DNA of 64,000 nt from JAAFJM01 sp964529175. Its GTDB lineage: Bacteria; Bacteroidota; Bacteroidia; UKL13-3. The stretch lies in assembly GCA_964529175.1 (NCBI GenBank), contig CAZGVO010000004.1, positions 1 through 64,000 of the forward strand, written 5' to 3'. The notes under the pieces were generated by a model. It saw only the letters and a list, made by a program, of their open reading frames with translations. It had not been told where the DNA came from and did no database searches. Shown here piece after piece: positions 41,201 through 49,668 of this stretch; within the stretch, counting starts at the first letter, position 1; the number at the start of each line of letters is the position of its first letter. Made by a program: the position numbers and the translations under genes.

Positions 41201-43648
41201 TTATTTTTTCTCTATTTCGGTTTTAGGTTTTTTAATAAAATAAAATCCTAATAACACCAATAAGCCAATGTATAAAGTAGCTGATGAAGCCAAAGCAATG
41301 GTTTCGCCTTTTTTAACAGTAGCTGGTTCAAATTTAAACTCAATGCTATGTTTACCTTCAGGAACTACCATGGCACGCAATACATAATCAGCTCTAAAGT
41401 GAGGAACCAATTTTCCATCAACATAAGCATTCCAACCTTTATCGTAATAAATTTCGCTAAATACAGCTAACTGAGGAGTTGAGGTATTACTTTCATAAAC
41501 CAATTTATTTGGTGCATAGCTTATAAATTTGATACTAGCCATGCTATCAAAATTCATTTTAAAATTAGCCAATTCGCCTTCAAAACGTTTGTCAACTACT
41601 GCAGTTTGTTTTGAGCTAAAACCTGTTAATGCTTTAATTTCTTCATCGGCATTAGCTACAATTTTCACATTGCTTACAAACCAAGCATTGCCATTGGCAG
41701 CATAATTACGTTGTACAAATTTTTGCCCCGTAGAATCGCCTAAAATAATGTACTTAACATTTAACATATTATAACATTCCATGTTATTTTTAGCCAATTG
41801 CCATTCAATTAACTCTTGGAATCTGCGCATTTTAGCACCATGGTAACCACCAATTGTTTTGTGATAATACGATGTGATGGCATCTTTATCAAAATCGGTA
41901 GTGTTATTATAAACTCTGTAATTAGGGTCTGGATCTTTTAAAATTTCTTCATCAGCAGGCGATTTTTCAAACAAAGCAGCAGCTTTCTTTTTCTCAAAAT
42001 CGCTATCGTTTAAGTAACGTTTATCTACTTGCCATAAATCGCCAAGCACTAACAATCCTAACACACTAATGAATACCAATTCTTTGATTTTTTTATTGTA
42101 ATAAAACCAAATAAGGGCGCAAGCGGCAGCTATTAAAGCAAACGAGCGGAATGCATCAGTACGCATAATACTTTCTCTATCTGCTACCAATGCTTCAACT
42201 AATTTAGGATCCATTTTAGCATCGTTTAAACCTGTAAAACTTGCAAACAAACCTGGCATAATGGCAAATAATAAACATAAACCTGCTACTATTCCACCAC
42301 CAAATTTTAAACCATTCATTAAATCGTTTTTACTTATTTTATTGTTTACCAAATCGCGTAAACCCAATAAGGCCATAAGCGGAAACAATGCTTGTGTAAT
42401 ACATAATATAAAGGTAACCGAACGAAACTTATTATACAATGGAAAATAATCGAAGAAAACATTGGTTAATGGCATAAAGTTTTTACCCATTGATAGGAAA
42501 ATAGCCAATAAAGAAGCCGCTAAAATCCACCACTTAGCATTTGATTTTACTACTATCATTCCAAATACAAACAAGAAACAAATAATTGCTCCATAATAAA
42601 TTGGACCTGCTGTAAATGGTTGATCGCCCCAATAAACTGGCATTTGCTTAATGGCTTGTTTGGCATTTGCATTATCATAACCAGCAGCTTTTAGTAATTT
42701 AAAAGTCTCGCTATTTGTGCTTAATTCGCCATTGCTAGCTCCTCCATAAAAATTAGGAATTAACAATGTTAAAGGCTCAGTTACACCATTGCTCCAAGCC
42801 AAAGCATAATCTTTATCTAAACCAGTACTTCCATTATCGGCTGTGGTTTTCCCATCGGCAGCTACAGTAAGCTCGCTTGGCGCACGTAAACTGTATTTAC
42901 CATACTCTTCGGTGGTTAATAAACCTGTAATATTAGTTCCAACAGCTACCAAAGCAGCAACTCCTAAAAATACACCACTTAATAAAATATTTTTGATAGT
43001 ACCATTTTTTACCGCATCTACTATTTCAACTATAACCCAAGCTATAATTATAAAAATAAGGTAATAAGTAATTTGTAAATGGTTAGCCGCTAATTGTAAC
43101 GATAGTGCAATACCAGTAAGCAAAGCACCCATTATTCTGTTTTTGTGTAAACACATTTGAATACCAGCTATTACTAAGGGAATAAATGCAATGGCATTTC
43201 CTTTGGTAATATGACCCGCATCAATATTTATAAAGTTAAATGAACTAAACGCAAAAGCCAAAGCCCCAATAATGGCTAACCAAGCATTTACCTCAAACAC
43301 CAATAACATAATATAAAAACAAATGAATAGTAAAAATACAGTATCAGTTGGGTGTTTAAATACTTGTTGGAACGTAAAATAAATGGTATTTGTCCAATTG
43401 CCAGTGTAAGTAGCACCAATTAAATAATTGGGCATACCACCAAAAATACTGTTTGTCCAATAAGTTCTTTCGCCTGTTTGGGTTTCAAATTTGCTAGTTT
43501 CCTCGTAGGTAGCGCGCCATTGGCTTACATCGTATTGTTTTAATACTTTACCTCCAAAAAATGGTTGAAAGTAAAAAAACATGGCAAGTAAAATTACCCC
43601 AACTGCCACAAAATGAGGCAATGCTTTTTTCATAAAATTATTATTCAT
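41201..43648 (-). CDS. YfhO-family polytopic membrane protein
   Basis: 815 residues. The first ~530 residues have a dozen or more membrane helices, opening with MKKALPHFVAVGVILLAMFF and including the loop VLKQYDVSQWRATYEETSKF, a family hallmark. The region from about 560 to 780 is a soluble extracytoplasmic part (YRVYNNTTDFDKDAITSYYH, then NMLNVKYIILG and ISYAPNKLVYESN), ending in a final helix before a basic tail. YfhO in B. subtilis is a GT-C type membrane protein needed for lipoteichoic acid glycosylation; in Bacteroidota the acceptor is unknown, so a polyprenyl-sugar-dependent glycosyltransferase is only an inference. A second start at 43633 (MKKALPH) is equally likely. Confidence 0.88.
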   Translation of the reverse strand: MNNNFMKKALPHFVAVGVILLAMFFYFQPFFGGKVLKQYDVSQWRATYEETSKFETQTGERTYWTNSIFGGMPNYLIGATYTGNWTNTIYFTFQQVFKHPTDTVFLLFICFYIMLLVFEVNAWLAIIGALAFAFSSFNFINIDAGHITKGNAIAFIPLVIAGIQMCLHKNRIMGALLTGIALSLQLAANHLQITYYLIFIIIAWVIVEIVDAVKNGTIKNILLSGVFLGVAALVAVGTNITGLLTTEEYGKYSLRAPSELTVAADGKTTADNGSTGLDKDYALAWSNGVTEPLTLLIPNFYGGASNGELSTNSETFKLLKAAGYDNANAKQAIKQMPVYWGDQPFTAGPIYYGAIICFLFVFGMIVVKSNAKWWILAASLLAIFLSMGKNFMPLTNVFFDYFPLYNKFRSVTFILCITQALFPLMALLGLRDLVNNKISKNDLMNGLKFGGGIVAGLCLLFAIMPGLFASFTGLNDAKMDPKLVEALVADRESIMRTDAFRSFALIAAACALIWFYYNKKIKELVFISVLGLLVLGDLWQVDKRYLNDSDFEKKKAAALFEKSPADEEILKDPDPNYRVYNNTTDFDKDAITSYYHKTIGGYHGAKMRRFQELIEWQLAKNNMECYNMLNVKYIILGDSTGQKFVQRNYAANGNAWFVSNVKIVANADEEIKALTGFSSKQTAVVDKRFEGELANFKMNFDSMASIKFISYAPNKLVYESNTSTPQLAVFSEIYYDKGWNAYVDGKLVPHFRADYVLRAMVVPEGKHSIEFKFEPATVKKGETIALASSATLYIGLLVLLGFYFIKKPKTEIEKK

Positions 43649-44019
43649 TTCTGCTTAAAAAAAATTTGCTCGAATATAAGTTTTTGCCTTAGATTTAAAA
43701 GTGAATAGGCAATTTTTCTTAATTTTAAATGCTTGAGTAAAATTTAATAAATGAGGTTGCGCGTAAAAATTATTTATGAATCAATTTTACATTTGAAACA
43801 GCTTAATGCTTCATACAATAAATTACTTTTAAATTTAATTCCAGTTTACACCATATTGCATGCAAAAAGCAAATAACTATTATTTGCTACTGAAAATACC
43901 CATTATTTACTAAGCAATAAATGGTAAGCAACTGCTTAGCCACAGATTTACAAGAAATTTTATGATAATAATTTAGAAGTACAACTACAGTCCATCGTCT
44001 ATGGTCTATCAACTAAAAA
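43649..44019. other. Non-coding gap, no gene seen
   Basis: 371 bp of AT-rich sequence between the start of the YfhO-family gene and the end of trhO. The only notable item is TCTATGGTCTATCAAC near 43995-44012, the inverted partner of the element in the gap at 10190. No good promoter was found for the YfhO gene in it. Confidence 0.6.
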
Positions 44020-44949
44020 CTAGTCAATTGCAAAACGAGTATAATAACCAGTGCCGTTATATTCGCGTTTACGAGGATGCGCTTTACACTCATCGCTGCA
44101 AGCTCCTTCCATTTCTTCTGCGCAAGTATCGCACATGTTAAATTGAATATTGCACTCCACATTGGCACAATTTAAATTACGTGGAGCAGGTTCGCCACAT
44201 TTTAAACATTTAGATATTACCGTTGGGTTAACCTCATTTACAGGCACGCTTACACGTCCATCAAACACATAAAGCACACCATCAAAGTCTTTTCCGCCTG
44301 TTTCTTTAGCGTAACCAATAATGCCATTGTGTAATTGATACACATCTTTAAAACCTTCTTTAATTAAAAGAGCAGAAGCTTTTTCGCACTTAATACCGCC
44401 TGTGCAGCAGGTAATTACTTTTTTGTCTTTGTATCTTTCAAGTTCAGCTATTTTTTCAGGAAACTCTCTAAAATTTTCAATATCAAGCGTTATAGAGTTT
44501 TTAAATTTACCCAAACGCGTTTCGTAATTACTTCTTACATCTATAATTACCACATCTTCTTGGTCTTTTAAGTTTAAAAACTCCTCCCCTTTTAAGTGTT
44601 TGCCTGTTTCTTTAGTTGGGTCAATATAATTTGGGTCGCGCAAGCCGCTGTGTACTATTTCGGTTTTATAACGGCAGTGCATGCGCTGAAAAGTATGGTC
44701 GGCTACTTCGTCTATTTTAAATTCAATTTTTTCAAAACGAGGATCAGCCTTTAAATCGGCCATATACTGCTCGCAAGCTTGGCGAGTGCCACTAATGGTT
44801 CCATTTATACCTTCGTGGGCAATATAAATTCTACCACGAATTTTTAAGCTTTTGCAATAAGCCAAATGTTGAGGTGCGTAGGTTTCGGCATCCTCTATTC
44901 GTGTGTAATGATAATATGCTAATACTAAATAATTTAATGGTTCACTCAT
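44020..44949 (-). CDS. trhO: tRNA uridine-34 hydroxylase TrhO (rhodanese-like)
   Basis: About 309 residues. The N-terminal UPF0176 domain contains GRIYIAHEGINGTISGT. A rhodanese domain carries VVIIDVRSNYETRLGKF and the active loop C-T-G-G-I-K-C-E-K-A-S near residues 181-191. The C-terminus has four CxxC-like pairs (KCLKCGEPAPRNLNCANVEC, FNMCDTCAEE) suggesting zinc binding. TrhO makes 5-hydroxyuridine at position 34 of tRNAs, the first step to cmo5U/mo5U. I start at 44949 (MSEPLNYLV) because the longer start at 44961 falls inside the predicted -7 box. Confidence 0.93.
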   Translation of the reverse strand: MSEPLNYLVLAYYHYTRIEDAETYAPQHLAYCKSLKIRGRIYIAHEGINGTISGTRQACEQYMADLKADPRFEKIEFKIDEVADHTFQRMHCRYKTEIVHSGLRDPNYIDPTKETGKHLKGEEFLNLKDQEDVVIIDVRSNYETRLGKFKNSITLDIENFREFPEKIAELERYKDKKVITCCTGGIKCEKASALLIKEGFKDVYQLHNGIIGYAKETGGKDFDGVLYVFDGRVSVPVNEVNPTVISKCLKCGEPAPRNLNCANVECNIQFNMCDTCAEEMEGACSDECKAHPRKREYNGTGYYTRFAID

Positions 44950-45368
44950 AACAGGCGGCAAATATAAAATTTTTTTAGTGTTTTTCGATACTTACAACCA
45001 ACAGAATTTGAAGTTTATTGTATGCAAAAACATGGCATATTTATGCGCCATTAGTTATAGTTATAAGCTATGGATAATAACTTTTAAGCTACCCCAGCTA
45101 AAGTTAGAGACAATTTATAAAGTATTGGCTATTTTTAAACAATTGCAAACCGTGTTTGCTTTTTAAACTAATTTTCATTTGTTTTGATTTGATATAAAAA
45201 TAGTACGAAGTAAAATGAATTATGTGAAACGTATTATTTGTTTTGCTTTTGCAAGCGTTAAATGGTTTTGGTGATGTTTTGTTTTATAAAAAGCAATGGT
45301 ATACTGGCCCCAAATTTTTATTCCGTTACCTACAAAACCTGATTACAAATGCTAATGATTGAACAAAA
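44950..45368. other. Non-coding gap before the 21-bp array
   Basis: 419 bp with no gene I can support. A short frame at 44978-45166 has no features and is probably chance. GTTTTGGTG at 45265-45273 is the complement of CACCAAAAC at 45724-45732, on the other side of the array; at nine bases this may be chance. Confidence 0.5.
44959..44966 (-). promoter_or_regulatory. -7 element of trhO
   Basis: TATATTTG on the minus strand matches TAnnTTTG. It predicts transcription from about 44953, only four bases before the chosen start codon, and excludes the upstream ATG at 44961. No TTG at the standard -33 distance. Confidence 0.45.
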
Positions 45369-45704
45369 GGAGTAAAAAAGCCAAAAAAGGGAGTAAAATT
45401 TTAAAAAAAAGGAGTAAAATTCCCAAAAAAAGGAGTAAAAAACTCAAAAAAGGGAGTAAAATTCTTGAAAAAAGGAGTAAAATAATCAAAAAAAGGAGTA
45501 AAAATTAGGCTAAAACGAGTAAAAAACACGATTTTCCGAGTAAAATAATGGAAAAAACGAGTAAAATTTTGAGAAAAGAAGTGAAAAAACTCAAAAAACA
45601 AGGGAAAAAAATGGAAAAAGCAGGGAAAAATTTGAGAAAACAAGGGAAAAATTAGACAAAAGCAGGGAAAAAACAACACAAAATGAGTAAAATAAACAAT
45701 GTTG
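45369..45704. repeat. Purine-rich array, 16 units of exactly 21 bp
   Basis: Units begin at 45369, 45390, 45411 and every 21 bp to 45684, with no slip. Units 1-7 have GGAGTAAAA, units 8-10 CGAGTAAAA, units 11-15 (A/C)AGGGAAAA-like cores, and unit 16 TGAGTAAAA. A variable stretch of about 5 bases and a run of A (usually 4-8) complete each unit. The top strand is almost all purine with few C or T. A-runs therefore recur about every 10.5 bp, twice per unit. It is not CRISPR: there are no unique 30-bp spacers and the repeat is too short. On the minus strand the frame stays open because 21 is divisible by 3, but it has no ATG. Confidence 0.9.
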
Positions 45705-45827
45705 TTGGTGACGCTTCGCTAAACACCAAAACGGCAGTAAAATGTAACCTAGTGCGAAGCGACAGAAAAAATTATAAATAAGCTAAACTTCCAATTCTGG
45801 CTTCCTAGCCTGCATTGGTAATAAAAT
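45705..45827. other. Hairpin-rich segment between the array and the MepB-like gene
   Basis: Two competing stems are visible: TTGGTG/CACCAA (45705-45710, 45724-45729) and CGCTTCGC/GCGAAGCG (45712-45719, 45754-45761). No gene. No standard promoter was found for the downstream gene. Confidence 0.5.
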
Positions 45828-46343
45828 ATGATAACGGAAAATGTAAATGATAACGATTTGAAAATTATACAAGAATTGGTGTATAACCCATGTGGTTTTA
45901 GCTTAACCAATTTTAAGCAAAGTTCAGAAAGTTTGGAGTATGCCGCTTGTTCGTTTATACTAAACGGAAAAATAATTCAATACCGAAATTCAAAAATTAC
46001 ACCTACTAAAACAGGTCAGTTTGTAAGCATTTGGAAAAGAAACAACAACGGTATAACGGAACCCTTTCATATTTTAGATGATTTTGATTTTATAGTTATT
46101 ACCTCAAGAAACGATGATAACTTAGGGCAGTTTATTTTCCCAAAATCTGTTTTAGCAGATAATGGCATAATAACCCAAAATGACAAAGAAGGAAAACGCG
46201 GAATTAGGGTTTATCCTCCTTGGGACATAGCCACAAATAAACAAGCAGCCAAAACCCAAAGTTGGCAAACAAAATACTTTTTAACAATAGAAAATAACAA
46301 TAGCAATAACCTTAACTTAGCTAAAGAATTATTTACAAAATAA
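45828..46343 (+). CDS. MepB-family protein
   Basis: A 171-residue protein of the MepB family, named after a gene of unknown function beside a multidrug efflux pump in Staphylococcus aureus. Matching segments: YNPCGFSLTNFKQSSESLEY at the start, then YRNSKITPTKTGQFVSIWKR, then GQFIFPKSVLADNGIIT, then GKRGIRVYPPWD. No regulator or pump of the mepRA type is adjacent. It follows the phased array by 123 bp. It probably binds a small molecule or nucleic acid, but no activity is known to me. Confidence 0.88.
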   Translation: MITENVNDNDLKIIQELVYNPCGFSLTNFKQSSESLEYAACSFILNGKIIQYRNSKITPTKTGQFVSIWKRNNNGITEPFHILDDFDFIVITSRNDDNLGQFIFPKSVLADNGIITQNDKEGKRGIRVYPPWDIATNKQAAKTQSWQTKYFLTIENNNSNNLNLAKELFTK

Positions 46344-46431
46344 CTTCCAAAGTGTTGGAGTTTTAAGCGATACGAGAAGACTAAATAACCTAATTTTTAA
46401 ATTTATACTTGTATAAAAATTTCATTAGATA

Positions 46432-46782
46432 ATGTCAAAAAACAAGAACTTAATTAAGGCGTGGCTAGAAGCTTCAAAAGACCTTAAAATTAATATTGAA
46501 GCACCCTTTGTGCTTAAAACGGATAATGTAGAAATAAAATATGATTTATTAATTAAAGAATTTGGCAGTAAAATGGGGACATTGATTATAACAATTGACA
46601 ATATGAGTGATTTTGATAATGCTAAAAAATTAGGATATTATTGTTCAGCCTTAAATCCATTTCATTACGAAAACTACAATAGAGAAAATTTTATTGAAAC
46701 ATTGACAGACTGGGGTTACTTTGGAAAACAACAAAATAAACCAGAATGGTATGAAGGATACATTTATAATAGTAATGATTAA
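46432..46782 (+). CDS. Small unknown protein
   Basis: 116 residues, no signal peptide or membrane segment. The pattern alternates beta (IEAPFVLKTDNVEIKYDLLI, MGTLIITIDNMSDFD) and a final helical region with many Trp and Tyr (TLTDWGYFGKQQNKPEWYEG). No family was recognised. A -7-like TATACTTG lies 21 bases upstream. It is separated from the MepB-like gene by 88 bp, so it may be transcribed alone. Confidence 0.6.
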   Translation: MSKNKNLIKAWLEASKDLKINIEAPFVLKTDNVEIKYDLLIKEFGSKMGTLIITIDNMSDFDNAKKLGYYCSALNPFHYENYNRENFIETLTDWGYFGKQQNKPEWYEGYIYNSND

Positions 46783-46936
46783 TTATAAAGAATAATACTG
46801 ATTAGAAACTTTTTCACACATTCTATTTTCATACCAATAAGAAATAACTGTAAACAAAATTATCGAATGACAGAAAAAGCGATGCATTGACAATTTTCAG
46901 AACGCATGTATTGGAATTCATTAGCCACTCCATAAC

Positions 46937-48016
46937 TTATTCATAAACTTGTAAAACAGGCAATGCTTTATTGTTAAAATTCCAAAATGCTTGGTTTTCG
47001 TAACTTGAACCATCTTTGGATTGGTTACCTCTAAAACTAACATAATCGGCTCCCCAATAACAAAATCCAATCGCATTTGGAGTAATTTTAGTTAAAGTTA
47101 AAATGGCTTGCATGTACTCTTTTTGTCCTTGCTCAGTAGCTGTGAACTGCTTTAATATTTGGCTGCTATCGCCAATAATATTATTTGTCCAATCGTTATA
47201 AGCAAAAGTAAATGGATAGGATGTTTCGGCTATAACTACAGGCTTTTTAAATAAGGTATTTAAGCTTATCAAATTACTTTGCAAAGTATCTAATCCTTTG
47301 CCATGCCAGGTAGGGTAATACGAAATTCCAATCAAATCATAGTCAACTGTTTTTATTTGACTAAAAAACCATTCAGCATTTTTATAACCTGCATGGTGTA
47401 TCATAATTTTACATGTGGTATTAACTTCGCGTACTGCTTTGACGCCACTTTGTAGCAATTGTACCATTTGATTTATATTATTGGTGCTTCCTTCAGGCCA
47501 TAAAAAACCATTGTTAATTTCGTTTCCTATTTGAATATAATCAGGGTTAATAATGCTTACAATTGTTTTGGTAAAATTATAAACGCTATCTTTTAATTGA
47601 CTAAAACTACTATTGCTCCAAGCCATTGGTTTGGTTTGCACTCCTGGGTCGGCCCAAGTATCAGAATAATGCACAGTAAGCCACACTTTCATGTTTAATT
47701 GCTTTATTTCATCGGCAAATGCTTTTACCTCAGCCAAATTACTGTGTCCATTAGTTGGATTATTCCAAATACGCAACCTAATGGTATTTACACCAGCATT
47801 TTTTAAGGTCAATAACATGTCTTCCTTTATATTTTCAGCATTGTAAAACGATAAATTGGTAGTTCTAATTTCAGGAATAAAGGAGGCATCAACACCTTTT
47901 ATAAATAATTCATTAGCTGTATTATCAGTATTTGTATTGCCACTTTGTTTATTACACGATAGCAATACCAAAATAAATACCACCAAAACATTTTGCACGC
48001 TTTTTATCATTTGCAT
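46937..48016 (-). CDS. GH53 endo-beta-1,4-galactanase-like lipoprotein
   Basis: 359 residues. The lipoprotein signal ends in FILVLLSCNKQ, so it is likely membrane-anchored. The catalytic domain fits glycoside hydrolase family 53: FIKGVDASFIPEI at the start, then GVNTIRLRIWNNP, then KVWLTVHYSDTWADPG. The acid/base Glu is in YIQIGNEINNG near residue 166 and the nucleophile Glu in PVVIAETSYPF near residue 263. GH53 enzymes cleave beta-1,4-galactan of type I arabinogalactan. No SusC/SusD pair or other polysaccharide genes are adjacent, so this is an isolated enzyme. A second start codon at 48010 is possible. Confidence 0.9.
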   Translation of the reverse strand: MQMIKSVQNVLVVFILVLLSCNKQSGNTNTDNTANELFIKGVDASFIPEIRTTNLSFYNAENIKEDMLLTLKNAGVNTIRLRIWNNPTNGHSNLAEVKAFADEIKQLNMKVWLTVHYSDTWADPGVQTKPMAWSNSSFSQLKDSVYNFTKTIVSIINPDYIQIGNEINNGFLWPEGSTNNINQMVQLLQSGVKAVREVNTTCKIMIHHAGYKNAEWFFSQIKTVDYDLIGISYYPTWHGKGLDTLQSNLISLNTLFKKPVVIAETSYPFTFAYNDWTNNIIGDSSQILKQFTATEQGQKEYMQAILTLTKITPNAIGFCYWGADYVSFRGNQSKDGSSYENQAFWNFNNKALPVLQVYE

Positions 48017-48023
48017 ATAGCTT

Positions 48024-48031
48024 CAAATTTA
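48024..48031 (-). promoter_or_regulatory. -7 element of the GH53 gene
   Basis: TAAATTTG on the minus strand predicts transcription from about 48018, giving a leader of only 2-8 bases. No TTG occurs at the usual -33 position. Confidence 0.4.
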
Positions 48032-48235
48032 TCACTTTATTTATGCATATTGCTAAAATAGCTTTTGCACTTTTTTAAATAGTTTGTTTTAAATATAAAA
48101 AAATAAGGTGACATATTAAATTGATAATCAATATATTGTAAAGGTGTCTATATTTAAGGCTTTTAGCCAATTTTGTACATAGTATTTTTTAATAAATAGG
48201 CATATTTTATATTTATTTGTGTTTATTTTAAAATT

Positions 48236-49372
48236 ATGTATAAACGTTTTGCCGATATATTTAAAACAGACAATAGAATTTTTGGGTTAGATTTATTGCG
48301 ATTTGCGGCCATTGTTTTAGTGGTACTAGGCCACGCCCGTTGGATGACAACTACCTTTCCAAAACCATTAAGAGCAGTTTTACATGGAAGCGGCATTTTA
48401 GGTGTTGAATTATTCTTTGTATTGAGTGGTTTTTTAATTGGGGGAATCCTTTTAAAGCAATTTGAAAAAAACAACTTCTCTCTCGATTTTAGTGCTGTAA
48501 AAAACTTCTGGATTAGGCGTTGGTTTAGAACCTTACCTACCTACTATTTAATACTAATGGTTTATGTATTGTTTTATTTTTTAGATAGGCCAGATACTTT
48601 ATGGAGGTATTTTTTCTTTTTACAAAACATTTGGAACTACCCTCCTTACTTTTTTGAAGAATCGTGGAGTTTATGTATTGAAGAAATTTCGTACTTAATT
48701 TCACCTTTATTATTAAGCGTTTCGGTATTATTTTTTGGTAAAAACAACAAAGGAAAAGCATCGTATTTTTTAAATATCAGTGTTTTACTCATTGTTATGG
48801 TAACTATTTTGCGAGTTGTTTATTCAAAATATTTTTTACAACCCGATTACCGCTGGAGTTATCATTTTAGAGAGGTGGCTTTAATAAGATTAGATGCCAT
48901 TTACTTTGGTTTTATATTGGCTTACATAGCCCATTATTATCACTCGTTTTGGAAAAAAATGAGTATTCCTGCTCTTATTATAGGTTTAGTGGGAATAGCT
49001 GTTTTAATGGCCTTTCAGAAAAAAATAACTGACGACCACCAAAGTTTATTATCAAACGTTTTGTTTTCGCCAATATTGAGTATTTTTATCTCGTTTATTA
49101 TTCCTTATTTGTCGGAATACAAACAAACCAAATACCAATTTTTAGCCAAACCTATTACAGGAATATCTATCATTTCGTACTCATTATACCTTATAAATGG
49201 AGGTTTATTTGCCGAAAGTTTTAAATACTACTCAAACGGTGGAGCCAATTGGAATTTAACTACTGCCCTATTGGTTTATTTGTTATTTTGGGCGTTATGC
49301 TTGGGCGTTTCAACACTCATATTTGTGTTTTTTGAAAAACCAATGACTGATTTAAGAAACAAGTTTAAATAA
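48236..49372 (+). CDS. Acyltransferase 3 (OafA/YrhL-like) membrane protein
   Basis: 378 residues with about ten membrane segments. The opening FGLDLLRFAAIVLVVLGHAR contains the R/H motif of the family (conserved R in LDLLRF, H in LGHAR). GVELFFVLSGFLIGGILLKQ, then WIRRWFRTLPTYYLIL and WSLCIEEISYLISPLL, are further hallmarks. These enzymes transfer acyl groups, usually O-acetyl, to sugars of the cell surface. No polysaccharide genes surround it, so the acceptor is unknown. It is divergent from the GH53 gene. Confidence 0.92.
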   Translation: MYKRFADIFKTDNRIFGLDLLRFAAIVLVVLGHARWMTTTFPKPLRAVLHGSGILGVELFFVLSGFLIGGILLKQFEKNNFSLDFSAVKNFWIRRWFRTLPTYYLILMVYVLFYFLDRPDTLWRYFFFLQNIWNYPPYFFEESWSLCIEEISYLISPLLLSVSVLFFGKNNKGKASYFLNISVLLIVMVTILRVVYSKYFLQPDYRWSYHFREVALIRLDAIYFGFILAYIAHYYHSFWKKMSIPALIIGLVGIAVLMAFQKKITDDHQSLLSNVLFSPILSIFISFIIPYLSEYKQTKYQFLAKPITGISIISYSLYLINGGLFAESFKYYSNGGANWNLTTALLVYLLFWALCLGVSTLIFVFFEKPMTDLRNKFK

Positions 49373-49610
49373 ACTATAACTTAAAAAATTTTAATTAGAG
49401 ATAAAAATTTTGCTATTTGTTATTCAATCCTTTATAATAAAATAAATAGGCCCTTACATTGATACTTTAGTTTAGTAAGATTACTTATTAGGTTACCGCA
49501 AGTTCGCCTCTATGAAGCTATTCTGATAATTTTTACTCAATTAATTCTTCAGTATTTATACTTTGTACTTCATAATTCATCATTAATACTTCATACTTAA
49601 GTTATGAAAT
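49373..49610. repeat. Non-coding gap with degenerate dispersed repeats
   Basis: AGTTCGCCTCTATGAAGCT (about 49500) is a degenerate form of the TTTCGCTCCTATGGGGC element seen at 16323 and 23764. Short CTTCATAATTCATCATTAATAC-type sequence follows. No gene. Confidence 0.5.
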
Positions 49611-49648
49611 AAAAAAAAAGAGGCTGCTGTTTAGGCAACCTCTTTTTT
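49611..49648 (-). terminator. Intrinsic terminator after the TonB receptor gene
   Basis: GAGG-C-TGC and GCA-A-CCTC pair, flanked by long A and T runs; on the minus strand a run of T follows the stem, 21 bases after the stop codon. Confidence 0.8.
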
Positions 49649-49668
49649 GTTTAGGCAATAAATCTCTT

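Noticed and set aside
45401..45679. Minus-strand open frame with a heptapeptide FTPFF-type repeat across the 21-bp array
   Set aside because: The frame stays open only because the 21-bp unit is a multiple of three and lacks stop triplets in that phase; it begins at a TTG, has no ribosome site or promoter, and encodes almost only F, T, P and L.
45369..45704. CRISPR array
   Set aside because: The period is 21 bp with no distinct spacer of 25-40 bp, the repeat core drifts, and no cas gene is nearby.
45705..45827. attC-like recombination site
   Set aside because: The stems are short (6 and 8 bp) and mutually exclusive, no GTTRRRY/RYYYAAC core pair is found, and no integrase is present.
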